Origin: Rhodovulum kholense
GTDB taxonomy: Bacteria > Pseudomonadota > Alphaproteobacteria > Rhodobacterales > Rhodobacteraceae
Assembly: GCF_003053725.1 (NCBI RefSeq)
Contig: NZ_QAYC01000016.1
Location: 1-64,000, forward strand
Length of the DNA: 64,000 bases
Reading direction: 5' to 3'
Shown: in pieces, positions 56,618 through 64,000 of the stretch
How the letters are laid out: each line of letters starts with the position of its first letter
Position numbering within the stretch: the stretch's first letter is position 1
Position numbers and translations under genes: made by a program
Notes under the pieces: generated by a model
What the model was told of the DNA's origin: nothing
Seen by the model: only the letters and a program-made list of their open reading frames with translations
Database searches by the model: none

Positions 56618-57760
56618 GTGGATCAGTTTTACACCGAGGACCAGCGCATGGTCCGCGACACCGCGCGCAAGCTCAGCGATCAGGTGATCGCGCCTGCCGC
56701 CGCCGCCATCGACCGGGACGACGTCTTCCCCCGCGCCGTCTATGAAACCCTTGCCGAACAGGGGCTTTTCGGCGTTGCCCTGCCCGAGGAGGCAGGCGGC
56801 GTCGGGATGGATGCGATGGCCGCCTGCATCGTCATGGAGGAAATCGCGCGCGGCTCGGGCGCGGTCGGCAATGCCTTCGCGATCCCGGTCGAGGCGGCGC
56901 TGTTCCTGAACCACCACGGCGGCAAAGAGACCCGGAAATGGATCCCCGGCATCCTCGAGGGCAAGGTGATTCCCGCCACCGCGGTCACCGAACCGGACTG
57001 CGGATCGGACGTCGCCGCGATGAAGACCACCGCCCGGCGCGACGGTGACGACTACGTGATCAAGGGCACCAAGGCCTGGGTCACCTTCGGTGAGGTCGCC
57101 GACGTGATCATGGTCTTTGCCAAGACCGATCCCGAGGCCGGGCATCGCGGCATCAGCTGCGTCCTGGTCGAAACCGACCGGCCCGGCGTCCATCGCGGCA
57201 AGTCCGAGACGCTTCTGGGCATGCATGGCCTTGCCGAATGCATGATCAGCTTCGACGAGGTGCGGGTGCCTGCCACCAACCTCATCGGGCCCGAGCACGG
57301 CGCCTTCAAGATGGCGATGGAGAATTTCAACTTCTCGCGGCTGATGATGTCCTCGATGGCGCTGGGCATGGCCCAGGCCGCGATGGAGGATGCCGTCACT
57401 TACGCCAATGACCGGCGCCAGTTCGGCAAGCCGATCTTCGATTTCCAGGCGATCCAGTTCATGATCGCCGACATGTCGAAGGACATCGCCGCCGCGCGCT
57501 TGCTGATCCACCATGCGGCGAAGCTCTACGATGCGGGTCACCCCATCGCGCTGGAAGCCGCGCAGGCCAAGCTGTTCACCACCGACATGGCGCAGGTGCA
57601 TATCTCGAACGCGCTGCAGATCCATGGCGGCAACGGCTATTCCCGCGAATTCCGCATCGAGCGGCTGTTCCGCGACGTGCGTCTCAGCCAGATTTACGAG
57701 GGCACCAACCAGATCCAGCGCATGATCATCGCCCGCCAGGTGCAGAAGGCCTACGCATGA
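56618..57760 (+). CDS. Acyl-CoA dehydrogenase
   Basis: 380 residues, the standard FAD acyl-CoA dehydrogenase size. ITATAVTEPDCGSDVAAMKTTA-type flavin loop (core TEPDCGSDVAAM) and the C-terminal FRDVRLSQIYEGTNQIQRMI, with the catalytic glutamate in YEGT, are intact. It introduces a 2,3-double bond into an acyl-CoA. GTG 56618 gives the family start (VDQFYTEDQRMVRD) and follows GGAGATC. Its stop overlaps the MaoC start (ATGA). Confidence 0.93.
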   Translation: MDQFYTEDQRMVRDTARKLSDQVIAPAAAAIDRDDVFPRAVYETLAEQGLFGVALPEEAGGVGMDAMAACIVMEEIARGSGAVGNAFAIPVEAALFLNHHGGKETRKWIPGILEGKVIPATAVTEPDCGSDVAAMKTTARRDGDDYVIKGTKAWVTFGEVADVIMVFAKTDPEAGHRGISCVLVETDRPGVHRGKSETLLGMHGLAECMISFDEVRVPATNLIGPEHGAFKMAMENFNFSRLMMSSMALGMAQAAMEDAVTYANDRRQFGKPIFDFQAIQFMIADMSKDIAAARLLIHHAAKLYDAGHPIALEAAQAKLFTTDMAQVHISNALQIHGGNGYSREFRIERLFRDVRLSQIYEGTNQIQRMIIARQVQKAYA

Positions 57761-58200
57761 GCCTTTATTTCGAAGACGTCGAGGTCGGGGCGCGGTTCAC
57801 CACCGCGTCCCATGTGATCACCGAAGCCGACATCGCCGATTTCTGTCGGCTGACCCGCGACCATCATCCCCTGCATACCGACGAGGCCTATGCCAAACGG
57901 GCCGGGTTCGACGGCATCATCGCGCACGGGCTTTACGGGCTGGCGCTGATGGAGGGGCTGAAGACCGAGCTGAAGCTGTACGAGGACAGCTCGATTGCCT
58001 CGCTCGGCTGGAACCATGTGCGCTTCGTCCATCCGATGGGCGCGGGCGACGAGATGCATGTGGAAATGGAGTTCACCGCCAAGCGCGAAAGCCGGACCCG
58101 GCCCGCGGGCGTGATCACCGAGACCGTGTGGCTGCTGTTTCCCGACCGCTCGCCCGCGATCTCGGCCGAACATGTCTCGTTGATCCAGAAGCGCGACTGA
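57757..58200 (+). CDS. MaoC-like enoyl-CoA hydratase
   Basis: 147 residues, one hot-dog fold. The hydratase-2 motif DHHPLHTDEAYAKRAGFDGIIAHG (key residues D and H, starting at residue 32) is conserved. It adds water to an enoyl-CoA, the step after the acyl-CoA dehydrogenase with which it is translationally coupled. The 2-base gap to the GntR gene suggests an operon of all four. Confidence 0.88.
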   Translation: MSLYFEDVEVGARFTTASHVITEADIADFCRLTRDHHPLHTDEAYAKRAGFDGIIAHGLYGLALMEGLKTELKLYEDSSIASLGWNHVRFVHPMGAGDEMHVEMEFTAKRESRTRPAGVITETVWLLFPDRSPAISAEHVSLIQKRD

Positions 58201-58202
58201 CT

Positions 58203-58901
58203 ATGGTTGCGCCCAGCCCGGCCCCGCGCAAGGACAGCAAACTGGAACCCGCCGCCAATTCCGTCGACCAGGCCACCCGCCAGATCCGCGAGGCGATCCT
58301 TGCGGGCCGTTTCGCGCCGGGCGAACGGCTGAAGGTGGCCGAACTGGCGGCCGATCTGGGCTTCTCGACCATGCCGCTGCGCGAGGCGCTGAGAAAGCTC
58401 GAGGGCGAGGGGCTGGTCGAGATCGAGCCCAATCGCGGCGCCACGGTGCGCAGGCTCGACCGCGCCTATATCTCGGACCTGTTCGAGCTGAACACCGAGC
58501 TTCGGATCTTTGCGCTGCGGCGGGGCATGCGGACCCTGACGCTGGAACGGTTGAAAGAGCTGGAGGCGCTGGCCGAAGCCTATGCCGCGCATCTGGCGGC
58601 GGGCGAAGAGGTGGCGGCGCTGGAAACGAACCGCCGCTTCAATGCGCGGCTGGTCGAGTTCGGCGGCAATGCCGAGGCGCACCGGATGTTCCTGCGCGGC
58701 TGGGAGCTGATCTTCGCCTTCCGGCGCGGCTATGGCTACGGGCCGGGGCGACAGGCGGTTCTGGCCGAGGAAATGGCGCTGATGGTCGAGGCGCTCAGGC
58801 GTCACGACCTGCCCGCCGCCGAGGCGATCCTGCGGATGCAGAACGCGGCGATGATGGAAGACCTCGCCGCGCGGGTCGATCCCGAGGGCAGCCGGACCTG
58901 A
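58203..58901 (+). CDS. GntR-family regulator with FCD domain
   Basis: 232 residues. The winged helix-turn-helix is at about 25-85 (IREAILAGRFAPGERLKVAELAADLGFSTMPLREALRKLE, shown by its core GERLKVAELAADLG), followed by an all-helical FCD effector domain (about 95-215, ELNTELRIFALRRGM). The family responds to organic acids or acyl-CoAs. It is the last gene of module C and probably governs the divergent region at 56101-56138. ATG 58203 is preferred to the upstream open frame, which lies over maoC. Confidence 0.9.
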   Translation: MVAPSPAPRKDSKLEPAANSVDQATRQIREAILAGRFAPGERLKVAELAADLGFSTMPLREALRKLEGEGLVEIEPNRGATVRRLDRAYISDLFELNTELRIFALRRGMRTLTLERLKELEALAEAYAAHLAAGEEVAALETNRRFNARLVEFGGNAEAHRMFLRGWELIFAFRRGYGYGPGRQAVLAEEMALMVEALRRHDLPAAEAILRMQNAAMMEDLAARVDPEGSRT

Positions 58902-58923
58902 ACGCCGCCGGGGAAGGCAAAAG

Positions 58924-58953
58924 GGCCGGGGGGCAGGGGGCTGCCCTCCGGCC
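58924..58953. terminator. Bidirectional terminator between GntR and dihydropyrimidinase genes
   Basis: GGCCGG plus GGGCAG (58924-58936) pair with CTGCCC plus CCGGCC (58941-58953) with one G-T pair, giving a 13-base stem with a four-base loop, followed on the plus strand by GTTTC. Genes converge here. Confidence 0.75.
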
Positions 58954-58967
58954 GTTTCATGTCCGGC

Positions 58968-60380
58968 TCAGCCGGGGAAGGCCTCGCCGCTGATCTTGCG
59001 GGGCAGGTACTGGCCGTCGGCGGGGGTTCCGGTCACCTCGCCATCGGCGGCGACCGTCTTGCCGCGCAGGATCGTCCGCACGGGCCAGCCCGTCACCGCC
59101 ATCCCCTCATAGGGGGTGTAGTCGCAGCCGTGATGCATCTTGGCCTGAGTGATGGTGGTTTCGACCTTCGGGTCCCAGAGCGCGATATCGGCATCCGCGC
59201 CGATGGCGATGGTGCCCTTCTTCGGATAGAGCCCGTATAGCTTGGCCGGATTGGTGGCGGTCAGCGCCACGAAGCGTTCGGCCGTGATCCGGCCCTTCGA
59301 TACGCCCTCGGAAAACAGCACGGGCAGCCGCGCGGCGACGCCCGGAATGCCGTTCGGCACCCATTTGAACGAGGTCCGCGCGCCCTTCACGTCCTTGCCG
59401 GCCGGGTCTTCATAGCGGAACGGGCAATGGTCGGACGAGAAGATGTCGAAGGTGCCGTCCCGCAGCCCTTCCCAGATCGCCTCCTGGCTGTCGGTGTCGC
59501 GCGGCGGCGGCGAACAGACATACTTGGCGCCCGAGAAGTCCATGTTCAGACCCTTCAGGTCGTCCCGGGTCAGCGCGATGTATTGCGGGCAGGTCTCGGC
59601 AAAGATCTTGCGGCCGCGCCGCTTGGCCCACTGGATCTGCTCCATCGGCTCGCGGCCCGACACGTGGACGATGACGATCGGAACGTCGGTCAGTTCGGCA
59701 TGGCTGATCGCGCGGTGGGTGGCCTCGCGCTCGGCCACGGCGGAATGCGAGATCGCGTGGTAATAGGGCGCGGTCTTGCCGGCCTCTTCCAGCTTGCGGG
59801 TCATGAACTTGATGGCGTCATGGCCCTCGGCATGGACCATCACCAGCGCCTGTTCGCGGTGGGCGGTGTCGAAGACCTCGAGCAGTTCGGCATCGTTCAG
59901 GATCAGGTCGTCATAGGTCATGAAGACCTTGAAGGACGTATAGCCGTCCTTGATCAGCGCGGGCAGTTCCTGGCCCAGCACCTGGGGCGTCGGGTCGGTG
60001 ATGATCAGGTGGAAGGATACATCCACATGGCACTTGCCTTCGGCCGAGGCGTGATAGGCCTGCACCGCCTCGCGCAGGGTCTGGCCCTTCTGCTGCAGCG
60101 CGAACGGCAGGACCGTGGTGTTGCCGCCCGCGGCAGCCGACCGGGTGCCGGTCTCGAAATCGTCGGCCATGACCACGCCGCCGCCCTGGGGCTGGGCCAG
60201 ATGGACATGGGCGTCGATCCCGCCGGGCATCGCCCAGAGACCGGTCGCGTCGATCTCTTCGGCGGCCGCGCCGACCTTTTCGGCGATCTCGACGATGCGG
60301 CCTTCCCGGATGCCGATATCGGCGACATAGCGGTCGGCGGCGGTGACGATCTGGGCGTTTCTGATGGCTAGATCAAGCAT
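58968..60380 (-). CDS. hydA: Dihydropyrimidinase / D-hydantoinase
   Basis: 470 residues, the amidohydrolase that opens dihydrouracil or hydantoin rings. Metal ligands H58 and H60 (GGIDAHVHLAQP), the carboxylated lysine K151 (YTSFKVFMTYDD) and histidines in VMVHAEGHD and VHVSG are present; SSDHCPFRYEDP carries the last metal aspartate. ATG 60380 is chosen. It follows the TRAP binding-protein gene by 78 bases, so the system-2 transporter probably brings in its substrate. A neighbouring beta-ureidopropionase or carbamoylase is not seen. Confidence 0.93.
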   Translation of the reverse strand: MLDLAIRNAQIVTAADRYVADIGIREGRIVEIAEKVGAAAEEIDATGLWAMPGGIDAHVHLAQPQGGGVVMADDFETGTRSAAAGGNTTVLPFALQQKGQTLREAVQAYHASAEGKCHVDVSFHLIITDPTPQVLGQELPALIKDGYTSFKVFMTYDDLILNDAELLEVFDTAHREQALVMVHAEGHDAIKFMTRKLEEAGKTAPYYHAISHSAVAEREATHRAISHAELTDVPIVIVHVSGREPMEQIQWAKRRGRKIFAETCPQYIALTRDDLKGLNMDFSGAKYVCSPPPRDTDSQEAIWEGLRDGTFDIFSSDHCPFRYEDPAGKDVKGARTSFKWVPNGIPGVAARLPVLFSEGVSKGRITAERFVALTATNPAKLYGLYPKKGTIAIGADADIALWDPKVETTITQAKMHHGCDYTPYEGMAVTGWPVRTILRGKTVAADGEVTGTPADGQYLPRKISGEAFPG

Positions 60381-60458
60381 GATTGGGGTCGGCTTTCATT
60401 CTGAACGGAAACCGCGGCCCTTGCTTGGGGCCGCGGCCTTGGACCTTGCGGGCCGGGT

Positions 60459-61424
60459 TTATTCGGCGGTCAGCGCCTGGAAAAGCTTCTTCTGGCCGGG
60501 GGTCGTCAGTTCGCTTTCGTAAAGCGGCAGCGACGCCTTGCGGAACGGTTCGACATCGGGCCGGGTGATGGTCACGCCCTCGGCCTTGAAGCTGTCGATC
60601 AGCGGCTGTTCCTGATCCTCGACATATTGCCGTTCCCACCGGGTGGCTTCCTGGCCCGCTTCCATCAGCGCGGTCTGGATGTTTTCCGGCAGCGCGTCAT
60701 AGGCGGCCTTCTGCATCACCACCGGGGCGGTCATGTTCAGCCAGCCGACCAGCGCGAAATCGGGCGCGACCTCGTAGAACTTCATGCCGTCATAGCCGGT
60801 CGAGGCGGCCTCGGCCCCGTCCACGACGCCCGATTGCAGCGCGCCGTACAGTTCCGAATAGGCCATCGGCGTCGGGTTGGCGCCATAGGCGCGCCAGGCC
60901 TCGACATGGACCGGGTTCTGCATGGTGCGGATCTTCAGCCCCTTGACGTCGTCGATGGTCTCGACCGGTTTCGAGGTCATCAGGTGGCGGATGCCCGACG
61001 AGAACACGCCAATCAGCTGGAAGCCAGACCCGTTGGCGCTGTCTTCCATCAGGTCCCAGTTTGCATCGACCTTCTCGCCCAGGGCCGAGATCGACGGGAA
61101 GAGGAAGGGCATGTCGAAGACGCGGAAATCCTCGATATAGTTCGACAGAAGCGAGTTCGAGGTCATCGACATGTCGAGCGAGCCCAGCATCACGCCCTCA
61201 ATCAGCTGCGCCTCGTCGCCCAGCTGGCCGCCCGGGTAGATTTCGAGCGTGGCGGCGCCGTCGGTCTTTTCTTCCAGAAGCTCGCGCATCTTCTGCAGGC
61301 CCTTGTCCTGCACCTCGTCGGCGGCGTTGGTATGGGCCACCTTGAAGGTGTAGTTGGCCGCCAGGGCGGGCGCGGCCGTCAATGCGGCGAGAACCGCGAG
61401 GGAGGACAGGACTCTGTTGGACAT
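60459..61424 (-). CDS. TRAP transporter periplasmic binding protein (DctP-like), system 2
   Basis: 321 residues with a signal peptide ending APALA. The carboxylate-binding arginine is R166 (GLKIRTMQNP). It is a close paralogue of the protein at 54143-55117. Gene order here is Q-M-P, unlike P-Q-M of system 1, so the duplication was followed by rearrangement. Precedes the dihydropyrimidinase gene. Confidence 0.93.
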   Translation of the reverse strand: MSNRVLSSLAVLAALTAAPALAANYTFKVAHTNAADEVQDKGLQKMRELLEEKTDGAATLEIYPGGQLGDEAQLIEGVMLGSLDMSMTSNSLLSNYIEDFRVFDMPFLFPSISALGEKVDANWDLMEDSANGSGFQLIGVFSSGIRHLMTSKPVETIDDVKGLKIRTMQNPVHVEAWRAYGANPTPMAYSELYGALQSGVVDGAEAASTGYDGMKFYEVAPDFALVGWLNMTAPVVMQKAAYDALPENIQTALMEAGQEATRWERQYVEDQEQPLIDSFKAEGVTITRPDVEPFRKASLPLYESELTTPGQKKLFQALTAE

Positions 61425-61465
61425 CCGGAGGGTTCCTTTTCTTGGTTAAAGAGCGAACGGCCCGG

Positions 61466-62746
61466 TCATTTCATGATGACCGACGGCAGCCAGAGAGAGA
61501 CAGCCGGAACGAAGGTGACCAGCACCAGCGCCACCAGCATGCACAGGAACGGCAGCCAGATCCGGCGCGAGACCTGCTCGATCCGGCGCCCGGCCACCGA
61601 AGAGGCGACATAGAGGCAGATCCCGTAGGGCGGCGTGATCAGGCCAATGGACAGGTTCAGCGCGGTGATGATGCCGAATTGCACCGGGTCGATGCCATAG
61701 CTTCGGGCGATGGGCAGCAGCACCGGCAGCAGGATCAGCACCGCCGAGATGCTTTCCATGAACATGCCGACGACCAGCAGCAGCAGGTTGACGATCAGCA
61801 GGAAGGCGATCGGGTTCTCGGTGATCCCGGTCAGCCAGGCGCTCAGCATCGCCGGAAAGCCCTGGGTGGCGATGATCCAGGTGAAGACCGAGGCGGTCGA
61901 GATGATGATCAGGACCGTCGCCGACAGGCTGATCGCCTTCAGCAGGATCCGCGGCAGGTCGCGCGGTTTGAGTTCCCTGTAGATGAACATGGTCACGACC
62001 AGCGTGGTGAACAGCGCCACGCAGGCGGCCTCGGTCGCGGTGAAGACGCCGCCGACGATGCCGCCGATGATGACCACCGGCACCAGGAGGCCCGGCGCCG
62101 CGTCGAGGAAGGTGCGGCCGAGGCGCTGAAACGTGAAGGCCTCGCCGTCGCGATAGGCCGGACCGCCCCCGCGGGCGAACAGCCAGGCGCCCAGCATCAA
62201 CCCGGCCATGACGATCAGCCCCGGGACGATGCCGCCCAGGAACATCGCGCCGATGGACTGGTTGGCGGTCACGGCGATCACGATCATCACGATCGAGGGC
62301 GGGATGATCGAGGCCAGCGAACCCGAGGCGGCGATGATCGCCGCCGCCAGGTCGATGTCGTAGCGGCGCTTTTTCATCTCGGGCACCATTACCGCGCTGA
62401 TCGCGGCGGTATCGGCCGAGCCCGAGCCCGAGATCGCCGCGAGCCCGGTGCCGGTGACGACCGAGACCATGTAAAGACTGCCGGTGATCCAGCCCACCAG
62501 CGCGCCCGCGAGCGCGACGAAGCGCCGGGCGATGCCGCCGGCCTCCATCAGTAGCCCCGAGGCCACGAAGAACGGAATGGCCATCAGCGTGAACGAACTG
62601 ATCCCGCCATAGACGCGCTGGGCGACGATCGAGATCGGGGCGGTCGTGGTCAGCTCGATCGCGACCAGAGCCGCGATCCCGAGCGCCAGCACGATCGGGA
62701 TGCCCGAAACCAACAGCAGCAGAAATCCTCCGACGGCCCAGATCAT
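61466..62746 (-). CDS. TRAP transporter large permease (DctM-like), system 2
   Basis: 426 residues with about 12 membrane helices. IPFFVASGLLMEAGG and GLAAISGSGSADTAAISAVM match the system-1 protein almost position for position. Its ATG overlaps the stop of the small permease (ATGA). Confidence 0.93.
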   Translation of the reverse strand: MIWAVGGFLLLLVSGIPIVLALGIAALVAIELTTTAPISIVAQRVYGGISSFTLMAIPFFVASGLLMEAGGIARRFVALAGALVGWITGSLYMVSVVTGTGLAAISGSGSADTAAISAVMVPEMKKRRYDIDLAAAIIAASGSLASIIPPSIVMIVIAVTANQSIGAMFLGGIVPGLIVMAGLMLGAWLFARGGGPAYRDGEAFTFQRLGRTFLDAAPGLLVPVVIIGGIVGGVFTATEAACVALFTTLVVTMFIYRELKPRDLPRILLKAISLSATVLIIISTASVFTWIIATQGFPAMLSAWLTGITENPIAFLLIVNLLLLVVGMFMESISAVLILLPVLLPIARSYGIDPVQFGIITALNLSIGLITPPYGICLYVASSVAGRRIEQVSRRIWLPFLCMLVALVLVTFVPAVSLWLPSVIMK

Positions 62747-63300
62747 ATGCCGGTCTCCTCGGCGTTCCGGGCGCCGGGTCGCAGGATGCGCGGAATGCTG
62801 GACAGGGCGAATTCGAGAAGGAAATAGCCAAATCCCACGGGCAGCGCCGAATAGGGAATGGCCAGCGGGATCCGCAGGGCCGGAGACTTGACCATCATCC
62901 CGATCGCGACCATCGACAGCGATCCGACGACCACGACGCCGAGAAACCAGGCCCCAAGCGCGAAGGCGGCAATGTTGAAGACCCGCTGGACCGCCAGAGG
63001 TGCCTTCAGGATCAGGACATCGACGCCGACATGCTGGTTGTGGCGCATCGCGATGCCCGCTCCCAGCAGCGCCAGCCAGATCTGCGCGAAGGTCGCAGTC
63101 TCTTCGCTCCAGGCGATGGAATAATTGAAGACATAGCGCCCGACGATCTGGATCAGGACGGCCAGCGCCATGTAGGCCAGAAGCAGGATGGCGGCCCCGT
63201 CCACCGCTCTGCGGAGCGTCCAGAGCATCAGAGACAGGCCTTTCCAGACCGCGCTCGAAGCAACTCGCGACACGTCATGCTCTGCCGAGCGGTCTGACAC
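62743..63300 (-). CDS. TRAP transporter small permease (DctQ-like), system 2
   Basis: 185 residues from GTG 63300, with four membrane helices. GRYVFNYSIAWSEETATFAQIWLA (core YSIAWSEETATF) matches its system-1 counterpart. The first 25 residues are hydrophilic; an internal ATG (63228 region, MLWTLRRAVDG) could be the true start. First gene of module D and divergent from the HpcH/HpaI aldolase. Confidence 0.85.
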   Translation of the reverse strand: MSDRSAEHDVSRVASSAVWKGLSLMLWTLRRAVDGAAILLLAYMALAVLIQIVGRYVFNYSIAWSEETATFAQIWLALLGAGIAMRHNQHVGVDVLILKAPLAVQRVFNIAAFALGAWFLGVVVVGSLSMVAIGMMVKSPALRIPLAIPYSALPVGFGYFLLEFALSSIPRILRPGARNAEETGI

Positions 63301-63420
63301 CGGTGCACCTCCTATCCATCGATCCGGGCGGACGATCCCGCCGCGCGTCGGTCCTGTTGCGAGAGGTTATCCGCAAAGACGGGGGGCGAAAGGAAGAGAG
63401 CTATTAAGAAAGTGGATGGA

Positions 63421-63450
63421 AGTATTTAATCTGGGGTTTTCGCGAATACT
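63421..63450. promoter_or_regulatory. Inverted repeat in the TRAP/aldolase divergent region
   Basis: AGTATT (63421-63426) and AATACT (63445-63450) form a perfect inverted repeat with an 18-base spacer, in the 236-base AT-richer region between the divergent TRAP system-2 and aldolase genes. It is a candidate operator; the rest of 63301-63536 shows no gene. Confidence 0.35.
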
Positions 63451-63536
63451 CCTCTTGAAAACAGGGTAACCTGCGAGGACGAAAAACAGAAGTCGAACAG
63501 GATGCAAGCAGCGTTGTGCTGTGGAGGGTATTTTTC

Positions 63537-64000
63537 GTGCAAAGTGAAAACGGCATCGGTCCGGAAATCGGGCTGGCTTTCTGCCTTCTGGGGCGCGCCG
63601 AGGCGATCCTTCTCGCCAGGGGGGCGAGATTCGATTTTGCGGTCATGGATATGGAGCATGGGCCCATCGGTCTGGCCGATCTGGGGCAGGCGGCGGCGGC
63701 CGGGCTGGCGGCCGGGTTTCCGGTCTATGCGCGGGTTACCGGGCCGGACTCGCCGGATCTTGCGCGGACGCTCGATTGCGGGGCGGCCGGGGTGATCGTG
63801 CCCCATGTCGACAGCGCCGATCAGGCCCGCGCGGTGGTCCGCGCCTGTCGCTTTGCGCCGGTCGGGCGGCGGGCGCTGCCGGGTCCGCTGCCGGTCGCCG
63901 CTTACGTGCCGCTGCCGGCGGCGGATCTGGTGGCGCGGGCGGGCCAGGGGCAGGTGATCGCGATGATCGAAAGCGCCGAGGCGCTGGCGGCGGTCGAGGA
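63537..64000 (+). CDS. HpcH/HpaI-family aldolase, C-terminus outside the window
   Basis: The frame starts at GTG 63537, eight bases after GGAGGG, and is open to the window edge (154 codons visible). FDFAVMDMEHGPIGLADL and CGAAGVIVPHVDSADQA are hallmarks of the HpcH/HpaI (2-dehydro-3-deoxy-glucarate aldolase type) family, which splits 2-keto-3-deoxy acids to pyruvate or a related acid plus an aldehyde with Mg or Mn. The metal ligand glutamate of the IESAEAL motif is at the edge. Divergent from TRAP system 2, so it may act on an acid imported there. Confidence 0.85.
   Translation, partial: MQSENGIGPEIGLAFCLLGRAEAILLARGARFDFAVMDMEHGPIGLADLGQAAAAGLAAGFPVYARVTGPDSPDLARTLDCGAAGVIVPHVDSADQARAVVRACRFAPVGRRALPGPLPVAAYVPLPAADLVARAGQGQVIAMIESAEALAAVE

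Overview
The window looks like a chromosome segment of a high-GC alphaproteobacterium of the Rhodobacterales (Rhodobacter/Rhodovulum-like). This rests on the GC-rich codon use, the gene orders rsfS-rlmH, gpmI-envC-ctpA-rppH and fruBKA, the leu genes, ald next to an Lrp-type regulator, and many TRAP transporters. The genus is an inference from gene content, not from a search.

Region 1-3582 is accessory DNA ending at a tRNA-Gly(CCC) gene. It holds the end of an IS3-family element, a small secreted protein made of two copies of a cysteine-rich motif, a secreted GH18-type (chitinase-like) protein, a broken IS481-type transposase and the N-terminal stub of a tyrosine integrase lying directly beside the tRNA. 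It reads as the eroded remains of an integrative element. Region 3.6-18.8 kb is mixed housekeeping: a TPR-methyltransferase, an old-yellow-enzyme reductase, a surface-sorted glycerophosphodiesterase, a divergent arsR / acr3-arsC arsenic locus with paired operator-like repeats, thiC under a TPP riboswitch, an aldo/keto reductase divergent from an AraC regulator, mscL, ald divergent from an Lrp regulator, a class II aldolase and a chemoreceptor.

Region 19.1-24.6 kb is the fructose PTS operon fruB-fruK-fruA, followed by a terminator and tRNA-Pro(CGG). Region 24.7-30.8 kb runs on the minus strand with leuC, leuD and leuB interleaved with an HdeD-type membrane protein and an unusual endonuclease/phosphatase-fold exported protein. 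Region 31.1-39.6 kb runs on the plus strand: mechanosensitive channel, SOUL protein, ribosome factors rsfS and rlmH, then gpmI-envC-like-ctpA-rppH and a YjhX-type small protein preceded by a four-armed structured leader.

Region 39.6-64 kb is a dense catabolic area with three solute importers. Module A (minus) is cyclase-family hydrolase, branched-chain-type ABC importer, aldehyde dehydrogenase, SDR and thioesterase, divergent from a zinc alcohol dehydrogenase and a LysR regulator, with a LysR-type box between them. Module B (minus) is a DapA-like aldolase, TRAP P-Q-M, DUF3830 and an acyl-CoA ligase. It diverges from module C (plus), a fused tautomerase, acyl-CoA dehydrogenase, MaoC hydratase and FCD-GntR regulator, across an intergenic space with two perfect inverted repeats. 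Module D (minus) is TRAP Q-M-P plus a dihydropyrimidinase, divergent from a HpcH/HpaI aldolase that runs off the right edge. The two TRAP systems are clear paralogues. Together modules B-D look like one uncharacterised pathway for uptake, ring or amide opening, CoA activation and beta-oxidation-like breakdown; the substrate cannot be read from the sequence.
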